From: Pseudoalteromonas spongiae UST010723-006
GTDB taxonomy: Bacteria > Pseudomonadota > Gammaproteobacteria > Enterobacterales > Alteromonadaceae
Assembly: GCF_000238255.3 (NCBI RefSeq)
Contig: NZ_CP011039.1
Span: 1,971,001 to 2,035,000 of the forward strand
Length of the DNA: 64,000 nt
Direction of reading: 5' to 3'
Part shown: piece after piece, positions 31,561 to 43,546 of the stretch
Layout of the letters: the number at the start of each line of letters is the position of its first letter
Position numbering within the stretch: position 1 is the first letter of the stretch
Notes under the pieces: generated by a model
Told to the model about the DNA's origin: nothing
The model's input: only the letters and a program-made list of their open reading frames with translations
Database searches by the model: none
Position numbers and translations under genes: made by a program

Positions 31561-34500
31561 CTAATTAAATTCTAGTTCAATATTCTGTGCTACTAAGCGT
31601 GAGAGGTTAGCAAGTAACTCGTCACTGGGTGTAACACACCACTGTGTTCCTAATGAAAGCTCAGTTGTTGCATCTGGGCGTTCATATTGAATTCTTATTG
31701 GGCAAGTACCAAATTTATACGGGGTGATGGTATGCTCTAATCGAGACAAGAAGTTATCACTCACTTCCTGCATTTTCACCGTCATTTTTATGTTTTTAAC
31801 CCGCTTTTCACGAACAGATTCAATACTTGCAACTTCGCGAGCGGTCATTGTAATACCACCTGAGAAGTTATCAAAGCTGACCACACCAGATATCACCAAG
31901 ATATTGTTCATTTGCAGCAGTTCTTGGTAAGTTTCGAACTGTTCAGGAAATAAACGAATATCAATTCGGGCACTTTTATCATCCAGTGTCAGTAGTCCCC
32001 AACGCTTTCCTTTTTTATTAATTAAGGTACGCGCATTAATCACTAAACCTGCCGCTGTAGACGTTACATCACGTTCCGTCGGTTGTAAATCGACAAGTCG
32101 ACCCGACACATAGTTTTTAAGCTCACTACGGTATTGATTAATTGGGTGACCGGTCAAGTAAAGTCCCAGTGTTTCGCGTTCACCTTCCAACCATTCGTTA
32201 TCGGTAAATTTAGGCGCTTGCACAAATGCTGCGGCAACTTCCTCTGGCTCCGTTGCCAATAAACCAAATAAATCGCTTTGGCCTAGTGCTTCAGCTTTAT
32301 TGTGTTGATCGGCCGATTTAAGCGCATCAGGTAAGCTGGCAATTAAAATAGAGCGTGCACTTTGTGTTTGCTCTGGACCCAATTTATCCATCGCGCCGGA
32401 CATAATCAGTTTTTCAATCACACGTTTATTTAAACGCTTAATATCGACGCGCGCACAGAAATCAAATAAATCTTTAAATGGACCGCCCGCTTCTCGCGCT
32501 TCTAAAATTGCGTCTACTGGCCCTTCGCCTACACCTTTAATTGCTCCAATACCGTAAACAATTTCGCCTTGATTATTTACCGTAAACTTATATAAACCAG
32601 AGTTCACATCAGGCGGTAATAATGTGAGTTTCATATTCTCACATTCATCAACAAGGGTAACAATCTTATCGGTGTTATCCATATCGGCTGACATAACTGC
32701 CGCCATAAACTCTGCTGGATAATGGGTTTTCATCCACAGCGTTTGATAAGATACTAGCGCGTATGCTGCCGAGTGCGATTTGTTAAAGCCGTAACCTGCG
32801 AATTTTTCTACAAGGTCGAAGATCTTCATCGCAAGTTCGCCGTCTACGCCATTTTGCTTTGCGCCATCCTCAAAGGTTGAACGCTGCTTGGCCATTTCTT
32901 CCGGCTTTTTCTTACCCATAGCACGACGCAGTAAGTCAGCGCCACCAAGGCTATACCCTGCTAGTACCTGAGCAATCTGCATTACCTGTTCTTGGTAAAG
33001 AATAATGCCATAGGTTGGCTCTAAGATAGGCTGCAAGCTTTCGTGCTGATATTGCGCATCTGGGTAAGATACTTCTTCTCGTCCGTGCTTACGGTCGATA
33101 AAGTTATCTACCATGCCCGATTGCAATGGACCTGGACGGAAAAGTGCAACCAGTGCGATCATGTCTTCAAAGCAGTCGGGCTTTAAGCGACGGATAAGGT
33201 CTTTCATGCCGCGTGATTCAAGCTGGAATACTGCGGTTGTTTCGGCGCGCAGTAATAATTCAAAACTCGGTGGATCATCAAGCGGAATAGCGGCGATATC
33301 GATATGTTCTTTTTGCTCACGCGTTAAGCGCTCATTGGCCATATCGATAGCCCATTGTAAGATGGTTAAGGTGCGTAACCCTAAGAAGTCGAACTTAACA
33401 AGACCTGCTGTTTCTACATCGTTTTTATCAAACTGCGTAACCGGGAATTTACCCTCGTCATCACAATAAAGTGCAGCAAAATCAGTAATGGTTGTCGGTG
33501 AAATAACAACACCACCGGCGTGTTTACCGGCATTACGTGTACAGCCTTCTAAAATTCGGCACATATCGATAAGTTCTTTTACTTCATCGTCTGTGTCGTA
33601 GGCCTCTGGCAAGCGCGGTTCAACGTCAAAGGCTTTTGCCAGTGTCATGCCCGGATCGCCCGGTACTAATTTTGAAATACGGTCAACAAAACCATAAGGG
33701 TGACCTAGTACACGGCCTACATCGCGTATTACAGCTTTTGCCGCCATCGTACCAAAAGTAATGATCTGCGATACCGCATCACGGCCATAGAGTTTAGCAA
33801 CGTGGTCGATTACTTCATCGCGTCGGTCCATACAGAAATCGACGTCGAAATCGGGCATGGATACACGTTCTGGGTTTAAGAAACGCTCGAAAAGTAAGTC
33901 AAATTGCAGTGGATCAAGATCGGTGATCTTTAGCGCATAAGCAACTAATGAACCTGCACCTGAACCACGGCCTGGACCCACCGGAATAATGTTATCTTTA
34001 CTCCACTGGATGAATTCCATTACGATTAAGAAGTAACCAGGGAAACCCATTTGGTTAATTACGTCAAGTTCAATTCTTAAGCGGTCATCATATTCGACGC
34101 GTTTGACTTTGCGATCTTCTTCATCGGGGAATAAGAACTGTAAACGTTCTTCCAGACCATCTTCTGATACTTTTACTAAGAAGTCTTCAATCGACAAAGA
34201 ACCCGTTGGGTAATCTGGTAAGAAGTAAGTGCCAAGTTGAATGGTAACATTACAACGTTTGGCAATTTCTACCGAGTTTTCCAGTGCTTCTGGAATATCC
34301 GAGAACAACTCACACATTTGTTCTTCGGTTTTTAAATATTGCTGCTCTGAAAAACGTTTAGGACGGCGTTTATCATCAAGGGTAAAACCATCGTGAATAG
34401 CAACACGAATTTCATGGGCTTCAAAGTCTTCTTTATTGAGAAACACGACTTCGTTGGTGGCAACAACCGGCAAACCTGAGTATTGAGCATAAGCCACCGC

Positions 34501-35052
34501 ACTATGCAAATAATCTTCTTCTTGCTCGCGTTCAGTGCGCGTTAGCTCAATATAGTAATGATCTTTAAAGTGTTCTAAATAAAAGTTACCAATGGATTTG
34601 GTTAAGTCATTATTGCCTTTTAATAAGGCTTTACCTAAATCACCGTCTTTGGCACCTGAAAGTAAAATAAGGCCTTCTTTATGCTCAATAAGCCACTCTT
34701 TATCAACCATAGGTCGTTGCATAAGGTGACCGCGTTGATAGGCTTTGGAAATAAGCAGTGTAAGGTTCTTATAGCCCGCATTATTTTTAGCAAGTACGAC
34801 CAAACGACAAGGCTCATCGGGAAATTCAGGACTGTGTAACCACAGATCAGCGCCAACAATGGGTTTAATACCAGCACCATGCGCAGCACCGTAAAAGCGC
34901 ACTAAACCGCACAAGTTCATTTGATCAGTAATGGCAAATGCAGGCATATTCAGCTCTGCAATTTTACCGACGATAGGCTTAGTTTTTGCTAAGCCGTCCA
35001 CCATTGAATAATCACTGTGAACACGTAAGTGTATAAATTTAGGGTCTTGCAT
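31561..35052 (-). CDS. dnaE: DNA polymerase III alpha subunit, 1163 aa
   Basis: Catalytic subunit of the replicative polymerase. The order is PHP domain ([13 protein letters not shown] at the N-terminus), palm with the catalytic aspartates in [16 protein letters not shown] (around residue 400), fingers, helix-hairpin-helix, OB fold near residue 1000 and the C-terminal tau-binding region. The ATG at 35052 ([13 protein letters not shown]) gives the usual N-terminus; an upstream frame start at 35076 adds eight residues. Length matches E. coli (1160). Confidence 0.96.
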   Translation of the reverse strand: MQDPKFIHLRVHSDYSMVDGLAKTKPIVGKIAELNMPAFAITDQMNLCGLVRFYGAAHGAGIKPIVGADLWLHSPEFPDEPCRLVVLAKNNAGYKNLTLLISKAYQRGHLMQRPMVDKEWLIEHKEGLILLSGAKDGDLGKALLKGNNDLTKSIGNFYLEHFKDHYYIELTRTEREQEEDYLHSAVAYAQYSGLPVVATNEVVFLNKEDFEAHEIRVAIHDGFTLDDKRRPKRFSEQQYLKTEEQMCELFSDIPEALENSVEIAKRCNVTIQLGTYFLPDYPTGSLSIEDFLVKVSEDGLEERLQFLFPDEEDRKVKRVEYDDRLRIELDVINQMGFPGYFLIVMEFIQWSKDNIIPVGPGRGSGAGSLVAYALKITDLDPLQFDLLFERFLNPERVSMPDFDVDFCMDRRDEVIDHVAKLYGRDAVSQIITFGTMAAKAVIRDVGRVLGHPYGFVDRISKLVPGDPGMTLAKAFDVEPRLPEAYDTDDEVKELIDMCRILEGCTRNAGKHAGGVVISPTTITDFAALYCDDEGKFPVTQFDKNDVETAGLVKFDFLGLRTLTILQWAIDMANERLTREQKEHIDIAAIPLDDPPSFELLLRAETTAVFQLESRGMKDLIRRLKPDCFEDMIALVALFRPGPLQSGMVDNFIDRKHGREEVSYPDAQYQHESLQPILEPTYGIILYQEQVMQIAQVLAGYSLGGADLLRRAMGKKKPEEMAKQRSTFEDGAKQNGVDGELAMKIFDLVEKFAGYGFNKSHSAAYALVSYQTLWMKTHYPAEFMAAVMSADMDNTDKIVTLVDECENMKLTLLPPDVNSGLYKFTVNNQGEIVYGIGAIKGVGEGPVDAILEAREAGGPFKDLFDFCARVDIKRLNKRVIEKLIMSGAMDKLGPEQTQSARSILIASLPDALKSADQHNKAEALGQSDLFGLLATEPEEVAAAFVQAPKFTDNEWLEGERETLGLYLTGHPINQYRSELKNYVSGRLVDLQPTERDVTSTAAGLVINARTLINKKGKRWGLLTLDDKSARIDIRLFPEQFETYQELLQMNNILVISGVVSFDNFSGGITMTAREVASIESVREKRVKNIKMTVKMQEVSDNFLSRLEHTITPYKFGTCPIRIQYERPDATTELSLGTQWCVTPSDELLANLSRLVAQNIELEFN

Positions 35053-35083
35053 TATCTGCCTAACTTGATTGACCAAGCATTAA

Positions 35084-35686
35084 TTAGCAATTGTTGGTCT
35101 GTTCTATTATTGTTTTTACGGGCTTAAAGCTTTGTCTATGATGCGGCGTAACACCGTGAAGTGCAAGTGCTTCTAAATGCGCCTTGGTTGGGTAACCTTT
35201 ATGGCCGGCAAAGCCATAATTTGGGTACTCAGTATCGAGAGCTTTCATTTCGTTATCACGGGTCACTTTGGCAAGGATTGATGCCGCGCTAATTTCGGCA
35301 ACTAAGCTATCACCTTTCACAACGGCTTGTGCAGGTACAGTGATATCGGGTAAACGATTGCCATCAATAAAGACAAACTCGGCAGGAATATTAAGCCCTT
35401 CCACCGCGCGCTTCATGGCAAGCATGGTAGCATGCAAAATATTAAGCTCGTCAATTTCTGCTACGCTGGCGCGGGCAATATTAAAGCACAGCGCCTTTTC
35501 AATAATTTCTTCGTAAAGTGCCAAGCGCTTTTTTTCGGTTAGCTTTTTTGAATCGGCAAGACCCACGATTGGCTTTGATGGATCTAAAATAACCGCAGCC
35601 GTGACCACATCGCCCACGAGCGGACCACGCCCTACTTCATCAACACCTGCAATAAGTTGCGTATTTGGACGAATAATCTCAGTCAT
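35084..35686 (-). CDS. rnhB: Ribonuclease HII, 200 aa
   Basis: Removes ribonucleotides from DNA and RNA primers. The DEVGRGPL motif (Asp15-Glu16) near the N-terminus and the FIDGNRLP Asp are the metal-binding residues; the SKKLTEKKR loop is conserved. It overlaps lpxB by eight bases and precedes dnaE, as in many gammaproteobacteria. Confidence 0.95.
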   Translation of the reverse strand: MTEIIRPNTQLIAGVDEVGRGPLVGDVVTAAVILDPSKPIVGLADSKKLTEKKRLALYEEIIEKALCFNIARASVAEIDELNILHATMLAMKRAVEGLNIPAEFVFIDGNRLPDITVPAQAVVKGDSLVAEISAASILAKVTRDNEMKALDTEYPNYGFAGHKGYPTKAHLEALALHGVTPHHRQSFKPVKTIIEQTNNC

Positions 35687-36839
35687 GTTTGTTCTCTATT
35701 ACGTTACTTACAGCCAGCGCCGCTTGTTTACTGGCATCGAGCCTTAATGACTTATGCATTTCATAAAACGTTTGTTTTAATGCTGTTTGATCTTCTTCTA
35801 GCAATGGTTTTAAAGTTGCTGCCAAGTTTTCAGGGGTTAAATCATTTTGTAATAATTCAGGCACTAGTTGCTTGCCCGCTAATAAATTAGGCAGTGAAAA
35901 GTGCTCAATGTTAAATTTAAATAAGCGTGTCACTAAGTGATATGTCAGGGCTTTTAGCTTGTAGCCAACCACCATTGGGCGTTTAAGTAACATGCATTCA
36001 AGTGCTGCCGTACCCGAAGCTAAGAGCACCGCATCAGCGGCGGTCATCACTTCACGCGACTTGCCATCAACAAGGGTAAATATATCTACCGCATTGTGCT
36101 TGGTTGCGCCAGTTAAAAACTCTTCTTTACGTTTTTCATTAACTAAAGGCACCAGTACTTTCAACTCGGGTATCTCTGCTTTAAGTAATAACACCGCTTG
36201 AATATAGGGTTCACTTAATAAAGTAACTTCAGAGCCTCGACTACCTGGCAAAACAGCTAACACTTTATCTGTAGCTGATAAATCAAACAGCGTTCTACTG
36301 GCAATTTGTTCATCTTCGAGCGGTAACTCATCCGCCAACGTATGGCCGACAAACGCACATGGAATATTGTGTTTATCGTAAAACGCTTTTTCAAATGGTA
36401 ATAATGCAAGCACTAAATTAGTGGCTTCTGCCACTTTAAAAACACGTTTTTCACGCCATGCCCATACCGATGGGCTAACATAATGCACGGTTTTAATACC
36501 AGCAGCCTTTAACGGCTTTTCAACGCGTAAGTTAAAATCGGGTGCATCAATGCCAATAAAAATATCAGGCGGGTTGTCGATAAAACGCTGTACAATTTGC
36601 TTTTTAATGCTGAGTAGACGAAATAACTTAGGCAGGACTTCAAAAACGCCCATTACGGCGAGTTCTTCCATTTGAAAATGGGTTTTAAACCCTTCAGCCA
36701 GCATACGCGGACCGCCAATGCCCTCAAATGTGGCATTTGGGTAATGCTGTTTTAGTGCTTTAATTAAACCTGCACCTAAAATATCGCCGGAGTGTTCCCC
36801 GGCGATAAGTGCAATTCGAAGTGGCTCATCCGAGATCAT
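35679..36839 (-). CDS. lpxB: Lipid-A-disaccharide synthase, 386 aa
   Basis: Joins UDP-diacyl-glucosamine and lipid X into the lipid A disaccharide at the inner membrane. The [13 protein letters not shown] motif near residue 13, the [11 protein letters not shown] block and PGSRGSEV (GT-B donor site) are intact. Its start overlaps the lpxA stop, so lpxA-lpxB are coupled. Confidence 0.96.
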   Translation of the reverse strand: MISDEPLRIALIAGEHSGDILGAGLIKALKQHYPNATFEGIGGPRMLAEGFKTHFQMEELAVMGVFEVLPKLFRLLSIKKQIVQRFIDNPPDIFIGIDAPDFNLRVEKPLKAAGIKTVHYVSPSVWAWREKRVFKVAEATNLVLALLPFEKAFYDKHNIPCAFVGHTLADELPLEDEQIASRTLFDLSATDKVLAVLPGSRGSEVTLLSEPYIQAVLLLKAEIPELKVLVPLVNEKRKEEFLTGATKHNAVDIFTLVDGKSREVMTAADAVLLASGTAALECMLLKRPMVVGYKLKALTYHLVTRLFKFNIEHFSLPNLLAGKQLVPELLQNDLTPENLAATLKPLLEEDQTALKQTFYEMHKSLRLDASKQAALAVSNVIENKHD

Positions 36840-37609
36840 TAACGAATTAACCCTCGACTTGAGTTTCTAGCAAAATCAATCATGTTTTGCACTGCTTTGA
36901 ACTGCTCGGCTTCTTTTTCCATTTCAACAAGTGCCGCATCCAGTTTATTACCTTTACGATATAACTGCTTGTATGCGCGACGTAATGCCATGATTTCGTC
37001 TGACTCAAAGCCACGACGTTTTAGACCTTCAGTGTTGATTGCCACAGGACGTGCTGGTGTGCCGATAGTTGTTACAAACGGTGGTACATCTTGGTTAACA
37101 CCAGAGTACATGCCAATAAACGCATGTGAACCGATATGACAAAACTGATGAATACCTGAGTTGCCCGCCAAAATTACCCAGTCGCCAATATGTACGTGAC
37201 CAGCCGCACTTGCGTTATTAGCGAAAATACAGTTATTGCCTATCACGCAGTCATGGGCAACGTGTGTATACGCCATAAATAGGTTATTTGAGCCAATCTT
37301 GGTGATGCCTTCATCCTGAATGGTACCACGGTGGATTGTGGCACATTCGCGGATCACGTTGTTGTCACCAATAATCAGCTTGGTTGGTTCATCCTTGTAC
37401 TTTTTGTCTTGGCACGCTTCACCCACTGAAGCGAACTGGAAAATATGATTGCCAGAACCAATTGTTGACGGCCCTTTTATCACTACGTGTGATTCGATGA
37501 TACAATCATCACCAATCACCACGTCGTTACCGATGTAGCTGTAAGGACCAACTTTTACGTTGTTGCCAAGTTGAGCGCCAGGCTCAATAATTGCAGTAGG
37601 ATGGATCAC
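36839..37609 (-). CDS. lpxA: UDP-N-acetylglucosamine O-acyltransferase, 256 aa
   Basis: First step of lipid A synthesis, transferring hydroxyacyl from ACP. It is made of left-handed beta-helix hexapeptide repeats from residue 1 to about 190, with the catalytic His in [10 protein letters not shown] (near residue 122), then a helical C-terminus. Three bases after fabZ. Confidence 0.96.
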   Translation of the reverse strand: MIHPTAIIEPGAQLGNNVKVGPYSYIGNDVVIGDDCIIESHVVIKGPSTIGSGNHIFQFASVGEACQDKKYKDEPTKLIIGDNNVIRECATIHRGTIQDEGITKIGSNNLFMAYTHVAHDCVIGNNCIFANNASAAGHVHIGDWVILAGNSGIHQFCHIGSHAFIGMYSGVNQDVPPFVTTIGTPARPVAINTEGLKRRGFESDEIMALRRAYKQLYRKGNKLDAALVEMEKEAEQFKAVQNMIDFARNSSRGLIR

Positions 37610-37612
37610 TTA

Positions 37613-38065
37613 TTATAACTCTCTTCTTGCACACATTAACTCAGCTGAACACACTACTTTGCCGTCAACTCTCGCTTCACCATAGAACTTCCACATGTTG
37701 CGGCGTTCTTTTAAGAATTCAACGTGTAAGTGCATTGTGTCACCTGGTAACACAGGTTGTTTAAAGCGTGCGTTATCAATGGCTGCAAATAAATATAGCT
37801 CATTGTCGCCACGGTTTTCAGTTGTTTTAAAACCTAATAGACCTGTTGCTTGTGCTAATGCTTCTAAAATCATTACGCCAGGGAAAATTGGCTGCTCAGG
37901 GAAGTGGCCTGTGAAAATTGGCTCATTTGCTGTGACATTTTTAATCGCGTGAAGCGTTTTGCCCGGCTCAAAGTCAACGACCTTATCAACCAATAACATT
38001 GGGTAACGATGCGGTAATAGCTTTAGGATTTCTTGAATATCAAAGCTGTTTAGTTGTTCTGCCAA
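37613..38065 (-). CDS. fabZ: 3-hydroxyacyl-ACP dehydratase FabZ, 150 aa
   Basis: Dehydrates hydroxyacyl-ACP in fatty acid elongation. Hotdog fold with the catalytic His in [11 protein letters not shown] (near residue 18) and the [21 protein letters not shown] active-site helix. Placed between lpxD and lpxA as in E. coli; it competes with LpxA/LpxD for hydroxyacyl-ACP. Confidence 0.96.
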   Translation of the reverse strand: MAEQLNSFDIQEILKLLPHRYPMLLVDKVVDFEPGKTLHAIKNVTANEPIFTGHFPEQPIFPGVMILEALAQATGLLGFKTTENRGDNELYLFAAIDNARFKQPVLPGDTMHLHVEFLKERRNMWKFYGEARVDGKVVCSAELMCARREL

Positions 38066-38140
38066 AATGTGTTTCCTTAACCTAACTAATCTCTTCGCGC
38101 CCGTATTTATACTGCGCGATAATTTAGTACGTGACGAAGA

Positions 38141-39160
38141 CTACTCGTCACGCTCCGGCAATGATTTTTCCACTGCCTTTAATCGCTTATTAATTGCTGA
38201 AAGCTGTCGTAACTGTGCCATATTACGACGCCAGTCTTTATTCTCACTGTGCGGTACACCCGAAGAATAGACACCCGGTTTATCAATGCCACTAATTACC
38301 ATTGACATACCCGTTAAAACAACACCATCGGCAATTTCAATATGTCCTGCGATACCTGACAAGCCACCAATTTGGCAGTACTTGCCAATGGTTGTACTGC
38401 CCGCAATTACCGTACATCCTGCAATCGCGGTACCTTCTTTAACCACGACATTATGCGCGATTTGTACTTGGTTATCGATAATCACGTTGCGCTCGATGAT
38501 AGTATCATCAATGGCGCCACGATCGATGGTTGTACTTGCGCCAACTTCAACATTATCGCCAATAACAACAGTACCAAGCTGCGGGATTTTCACCCACTGA
38601 CCTTTTTCATTGGCGTAGCCAAATCCATCGGCACCGATTACGGTATTAGCATGAACTAAACACGAATTACCAATTTCAACTTGATGATAAATCGTTACAT
38701 TAGCCCAAATTTTCGTATTGGTCCCTATTTTAGCACCCTTACCAATAAAGCTACCAGCACCAATTGAACTGCCGGCAGCGATTTCAACACCTTCTTCAAT
38801 TACCACATTGGCACCAATCGATACCGTTTTATCAAGCTTTACCGTTGGGTCAATGATTGCCGAAGGGTGAACATTAGTTGCTGGTTTAGGCGTGGTGTCC
38901 ATCGCTTGCGCTAACAACGCGTAGGCTAAGTACGGATTCGCAACAATAATTTTATTACCAGTAAAGTAATCTGCATCTTGCGGTGACAAAATCACCGCAC
39001 CTGCTTGGGTACTGGCAAGTTTGCTGCGGTACTTTTTGTTAGCGAGAAAACCAATCTCGTTGCCGGTCGCATTTTCTAGGGTTGCTATACGAGAAATGCT
39101 GAGCGAGTCGTCACCGACCAGCTCAGCATTTAAAATCTCAGCGATTTGCTGTAATTTCAT
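38141..39160 (-). CDS. lpxD: UDP-3-O-acylglucosamine N-acyltransferase, 339 aa
   Basis: Third lipid A enzyme, adding the N-linked hydroxyacyl chain. N-terminal uridine-binding domain (to about residue 100), then hexapeptide beta-helix repeats, catalytic His in QIAHNVVV (around residue 240) and a C-terminal helix. It lies eight bases after skp and 75 bases before fabZ. Confidence 0.96.
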   Translation of the reverse strand: MKLQQIAEILNAELVGDDSLSISRIATLENATGNEIGFLANKKYRSKLASTQAGAVILSPQDADYFTGNKIIVANPYLAYALLAQAMDTTPKPATNVHPSAIIDPTVKLDKTVSIGANVVIEEGVEIAAGSSIGAGSFIGKGAKIGTNTKIWANVTIYHQVEIGNSCLVHANTVIGADGFGYANEKGQWVKIPQLGTVVIGDNVEVGASTTIDRGAIDDTIIERNVIIDNQVQIAHNVVVKEGTAIAGCTVIAGSTTIGKYCQIGGLSGIAGHIEIADGVVLTGMSMVISGIDKPGVYSSGVPHSENKDWRRNMAQLRQLSAINKRLKAVEKSLPERDE

Positions 39161-39168
39161 AAGCTTTA

Positions 39169-39690
39169 TTATTTAGCCTTTGCTACACGCTCTGCTACTT
39201 TAGAGGTGATGTTATCCACTGATTTTTCGTTGAAGTAAAGAAGTGAACCCGCTGGTTTTACTTCGTCGTACTTACCTGCTTTACCTTCTGCAGCGATAGC
39301 ATCAAAGATCACAGTCTCTAGCTTTTTAGTTTCCTGTGCTTGACGCATTTGCATTTCTTGCTGAAGTGGCTGACCTTGCTCTTGCAATGCTTTTTGTAGC
39401 TCTTGAATTTTCTTTTGGCTTGCTTCTTTTTGCGCTTTGCTCATTGTCGCGTTTTCACGCTGATATTTTTCAACTTCAAAACGAATATCGCCTTGTAGTT
39501 TTTCAAGTGCTTGTCTGCGCTCGCGGAACTCTTCTTCTAACGTTGCTTTAATCGCAGACGCCTGCGGAGAACCACTAAATACTTGCTGTACATTTACAAC
39601 AGCAACTTTGTGAGCGAATGAACTTGCAGAAGCACCCATTAGAAAAGTAGCTAACAAAGTCATGGCGGTTGTTTTAATCATTTTATTCAC
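39169..39690 (-). CDS. skp: Periplasmic chaperone Skp/OmpH, 173 aa
   Basis: Trimeric jellyfish-shaped chaperone that keeps unfolded outer-membrane proteins soluble on the way to BamA. Signal peptide (IKTTAMTLLATFLMGASASSFA), then KVAVVNVQQVFSGSPQA and a long Gln/Glu/Lys-rich coiled coil (about residues 60-125). The GTG at 39690 has AAAGGA at eight bases; the ATG at 39681 is an alternative. It directly follows bamA. Confidence 0.93.
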   Translation of the reverse strand: MNKMIKTTAMTLLATFLMGASASSFAHKVAVVNVQQVFSGSPQASAIKATLEEEFRERRQALEKLQGDIRFEVEKYQRENATMSKAQKEASQKKIQELQKALQEQGQPLQQEMQMRQAQETKKLETVIFDAIAAEGKAGKYDEVKPAGSLLYFNEKSVDNITSKVAERVAKAK

Positions 39691-39703
39691 GAATTTATTC
39701 CTT

Positions 39704-42175
39704 TTAGAATGTGTTACTAATGTTGAAGCTGATGCCTTTAGTCTTATCATCATCTTCTTTTTTCAGTGGGTAGGCAAAACTAATTACCATAGGGCCCATA
39801 GGCGAAATCCACTGGATAGATAAACCTGCTGACGAACGGAAGCGACTTGGATCTGAATAATCTTCAAGTATCGCTCGCTCATCCGGCGTTAAGTTAGAGT
39901 AGCGGTCTACATCGAACTCTGTATCCCAAACATTCGCCGCATCAATAAATAAGCTGGTACGCACCGAACTGCTGTTTTCGTCATCAAGAAACGGCGTAGG
40001 TACAATCATTTCAAGGCCAGCAACGGCTTTTACGTTACCACCGATACGACCCGCTGTTCGAATTGTATCAAATTGAGGATCACTACCAATTGGCCCTTGA
40101 GTACCATCAGGGTTTGGTGTGCCCGGTAACCAATTAGGAGATACTACAATCGCTTGTGGCAAGATTGTATTACGCTCAAAGCCACGTAAATCCATTTCAG
40201 AAATACGGAAGAATTCCTGTACTGGTAAAATCTGATCGTAACCATTGGTAGTACCGTAACCATTACCGTAACCAAATCCAGCTTTCGCTGAAAATGCCCA
40301 CTTGTGGTTAGTGCTTAGTGGCCAGTAGAAACGCGAATCATAGTTGATCTTAAAGTAGTTAAGATCTGAATTAGGCGTCGTTGCTTTAAACGTTAAGCTT
40401 TGTTTAGAACCTGCCGTTGGGAACATACCACGGTTAAGCGTTACACGTGACCAACCAGCACTTAATTCAAGCTTTAAGAATTCAAAACCTGCATCTGGGT
40501 TTTCTGGATCTAAGAACGTCTCACGCATAATACGCGTTTGTTCATATTCTGAAAGTTCAGATAAGAATTCTTTAGAAACCGTCGCACCAAAGTTAAGTCG
40601 GTTGTTGGCATTTACCGGAATACCGATATTTGAACCAATACCATAACGTTTACTCTTATAGTTGATTAGACTGTATTTACTTGCATCAAAGTTGGAGAAG
40701 AAAATTGAGTTACCTAAACTAATACCGTCTTTCGTAAAATACGGGTCGGTATGTGACAAGCTTACGTTTTGAGAACCTTTAGCAGTACTTACGTTAAAGG
40801 CAACTTGGTCACCCGTACCTAAGAAGTTCGACTCACTTACACCAATATTAAATTGCAGCTTATTGTATGAACCATACGCAAGACCTGCGTTAAAGCTACC
40901 AGCTGATTGCTCTTTAACGGTAAAATCAACATCTACTTGGTCATCTTTACCCGGTACCGGCGATACATCAAACTCAACGTTTTCCATATACATTAAGCGC
41001 TGTACTTGTAATTTAGAGCGCTCAAGTGTGTTATTTGATAGCCACGCACCTTCTAACTGGGTAATTTCACGACGAATTACTTCATCCGACGTAATTTCAT
41101 TACCACCGATGTTAATACGACGCACATAAATACGCTTACCAGGGTCAACAGATAAAGTTAATTTTACTTCTTTATTTTCTTCGTCAATATCAGGAATAGT
41201 GCGTACTTCAGCATTGGCATAACCAAAACGTGCAAGGTAGTTTTTGATAAACTCTTCCGATGCAGTAACCACAGAGCCGTTGTATAGTTTGCCCGTTTTA
41301 AGTGGAATAACCGCACGAATTAACTCTTCACGGCCAAGCAAGTCACCCATAAAATCGAATTCTTTAACAGTAAACTGCTCACCTTCAGTAACGTTTACTG
41401 TGACGTATACTGATTCTTTATCTGGGCTTACTGACACTTGCGTTGAATCAATATTGAATTTCAAATAACCGCGGTCTAGGTAGTAGCTACGTACTTTCTC
41501 TAAGTCACCTTGTACCGTTTGCTTTTGGTATCTGTCATTTGACATAAACATATACCAAGGCAAGTCTTGACGCGATTCAGCCAATGCGAGAAGTTCTTCG
41601 TCAGAAAATAACTCGTTACCAACGATGTTAATTTGACGAATTGACGCAGCATCGCCTTCTTTGAATTCAAGCTTTAGCTTTACACGATTACGTGGCAAGC
41701 GTGATACTGATACGTCAATCGCCGCGTTGTATTTACCAATACCGTGGAAAAATTCAACAAGACCTTTTTCAAGGCCATCTACAACAACCATATCAAGCGG
41801 TTCACCTTTACGGATCCCCTGTTGCTCAAGACTGTCGTTAAGTTGCTCATCTTTAATATCTTTGTTGCCTTCGAACTCGATGATGCTGATAGTTGGTCTT
41901 TCGGTTACTTGAAAGATAACCGCATCACCATCACGTACCACCTTGATGTTGTCAAAGTGGCCTGAGCCGTAAAGCGCTTTGATTGTTTTTGAAATTGTGT
42001 AACTGTCGAGGTTATCACCAATGTTAATTGGAATATGCGTTAATGCTGCACCTAGTGCAACACGCTGCAATCCTTCAACTCTTAAATCTTCTACAATAAA
42101 GGAGTCTTGTTGGCCGAGAGCAGTAAAACTCGCTCCCAATAAACTTATTACAGCCAATTGTTTTCTTATAGCCAT
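39704..42175 (-). CDS. bamA: Outer-membrane assembly factor BamA, 823 aa
   Basis: Core of the machine that inserts beta-barrel proteins. Signal peptide (IRKQLAVISLLGASFTALG), five POTRA domains (about residues 22-425), and a 16-strand barrel to the C-terminus ending in Phe (SFNISNTF). A loop with the RGF motif (MDLRGFERN) is conserved. Length close to E. coli (810). Between rseP and skp as usual. Confidence 0.97.
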   Translation of the reverse strand: MAIRKQLAVISLLGASFTALGQQDSFIVEDLRVEGLQRVALGAALTHIPINIGDNLDSYTISKTIKALYGSGHFDNIKVVRDGDAVIFQVTERPTISIIEFEGNKDIKDEQLNDSLEQQGIRKGEPLDMVVVDGLEKGLVEFFHGIGKYNAAIDVSVSRLPRNRVKLKLEFKEGDAASIRQINIVGNELFSDEELLALAESRQDLPWYMFMSNDRYQKQTVQGDLEKVRSYYLDRGYLKFNIDSTQVSVSPDKESVYVTVNVTEGEQFTVKEFDFMGDLLGREELIRAVIPLKTGKLYNGSVVTASEEFIKNYLARFGYANAEVRTIPDIDEENKEVKLTLSVDPGKRIYVRRINIGGNEITSDEVIRREITQLEGAWLSNNTLERSKLQVQRLMYMENVEFDVSPVPGKDDQVDVDFTVKEQSAGSFNAGLAYGSYNKLQFNIGVSESNFLGTGDQVAFNVSTAKGSQNVSLSHTDPYFTKDGISLGNSIFFSNFDASKYSLINYKSKRYGIGSNIGIPVNANNRLNFGATVSKEFLSELSEYEQTRIMRETFLDPENPDAGFEFLKLELSAGWSRVTLNRGMFPTAGSKQSLTFKATTPNSDLNYFKINYDSRFYWPLSTNHKWAFSAKAGFGYGNGYGTTNGYDQILPVQEFFRISEMDLRGFERNTILPQAIVVSPNWLPGTPNPDGTQGPIGSDPQFDTIRTAGRIGGNVKAVAGLEMIVPTPFLDDENSSSVRTSLFIDAANVWDTEFDVDRYSNLTPDERAILEDYSDPSRFRSSAGLSIQWISPMGPMVISFAYPLKKEDDDKTKGISFNISNTF

Positions 42176-42193
42176 GTTATTATTTGATTTCCT

Positions 42194-43546
42194 TTATAAC
42201 CGCGTAAAATCGTTAAACAGCGCAAGGCAAGTTAACAATATAAGGATTAGCGCACCAATCCTAAAACCTAATTCTTGTGTCTTTTCAGAGACTGGCTTTT
42301 TTCGGATAAGTTCAATGATGTAATACATTAAATGACCGCCATCTAAAATTGGTAGCGGCAACAAATTGAAAAAACCAATACTTACACTAACAAATACTAA
42401 GAACTCCAATAACGGCATAATGCCACTACTGGTGCTGGCTCCAGCGCCAATTGCCACTCCCACTGGACCACTTAGATTCGCAACAGAGACTTGTCCTGTT
42501 ATCAAATTAACTACTGTTGCAAAACTGACATTGATTAGTTGAATTGTTTTATCAACACCCAGAACAATGGCATCAAATACGCCGTATTGTTGTGTTGAAA
42601 TCATCCACGATGGCCAATTTTCAACAAAGGGTATCACACCTAAGTAGCCTTGATTAAGCCCTTGCTCACTTTTTTTGCTACCTGGAGTAACCTCAATATT
42701 TAGCTTGTCATTACCGCGGCTTATAGTAAGCAATAATGGCGTATTTGGCGAGCGCTGAATTCGCGTGACAAATGCTTGCCACGATGGCATTGCTTCACCA
42801 TTAACTAAATGAATTTCATCATCTACCTGAAGCCCACCAAATTCAGCTGGGCTGCCTTTTTGCACATGACCAAGGCGCATGGTCTCTGCAGGTCTGAACG
42901 GTTTAATACCGATATCAACAATGGGGTTGCCGTCGTCTTTTAACTGCCAATTAGATAAATCGAGATACGTTTGTTGATAGCCTATATTATCGTCTTTAAC
43001 ACTAACGCGTACTTGCTGCTCGCCAATATTTTCCATCAAAACCAATAAGGTTTCACGCCAGCCATATACGTCTTTGTCGTTTATCGCGGTAATCTGTTGT
43101 CCTGCTTGCAACCTTGCTTGCTCTGCTAAGCTGCCAGGCACCACCTCGCCAATAACAGGCAGAAGTGAGCGCACACCAACCATAAACATAATGGCAGATA
43201 CAATAATGGCGAAAATAAAATTCGCCATTGGTCCTGCCGCAACCACCGCAATGCGTTGGTAAACTGATTTGTTATTGAACGCTAAATGACGTTCATCGCT
43301 CGCAACCTCTTCAACACGTTCATCGAGCATTTTCACGTAACCACCCAGTGGGATCGCCGCGACAACGTATTCGGTGCCGAGTTTGTCGTGCCATTTAAAC
43401 AAAGGTTTGCCAAAACCAATTGAAAAACGCAGCACTTTAACACCACAGCGCCTTGCTACCCAAAAGTGACCATATTCATGAACGACAACAATAATGCCAA
43501 TGACTAATATAAACGACAGTAAGTTCCACAAAAATTCCATTAACAA
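42194..43546 (-). CDS. rseP: Site-2 intramembrane protease RseP, 450 aa
   Basis: Cleaves RseA in the envelope-stress (sigma-E) cascade. Zinc motif HEYGH in the first transmembrane helix (near residue 22), two PDZ domains in the middle (about 115-310) and the LDGGH motif (PLPILDGGHL, near 400) between the last helices. Same length as E. coli RseP. It overlaps dxr by seven bases. Confidence 0.96.
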   Translation of the reverse strand: MLMEFLWNLLSFILVIGIIVVVHEYGHFWVARRCGVKVLRFSIGFGKPLFKWHDKLGTEYVVAAIPLGGYVKMLDERVEEVASDERHLAFNNKSVYQRIAVVAAGPMANFIFAIIVSAIMFMVGVRSLLPVIGEVVPGSLAEQARLQAGQQITAINDKDVYGWRETLLVLMENIGEQQVRVSVKDDNIGYQQTYLDLSNWQLKDDGNPIVDIGIKPFRPAETMRLGHVQKGSPAEFGGLQVDDEIHLVNGEAMPSWQAFVTRIQRSPNTPLLLTISRGNDKLNIEVTPGSKKSEQGLNQGYLGVIPFVENWPSWMISTQQYGVFDAIVLGVDKTIQLINVSFATVVNLITGQVSVANLSGPVGVAIGAGASTSSGIMPLLEFLVFVSVSIGFFNLLPLPILDGGHLMYYIIELIRKKPVSEKTQELGFRIGALILILLTCLALFNDFTRL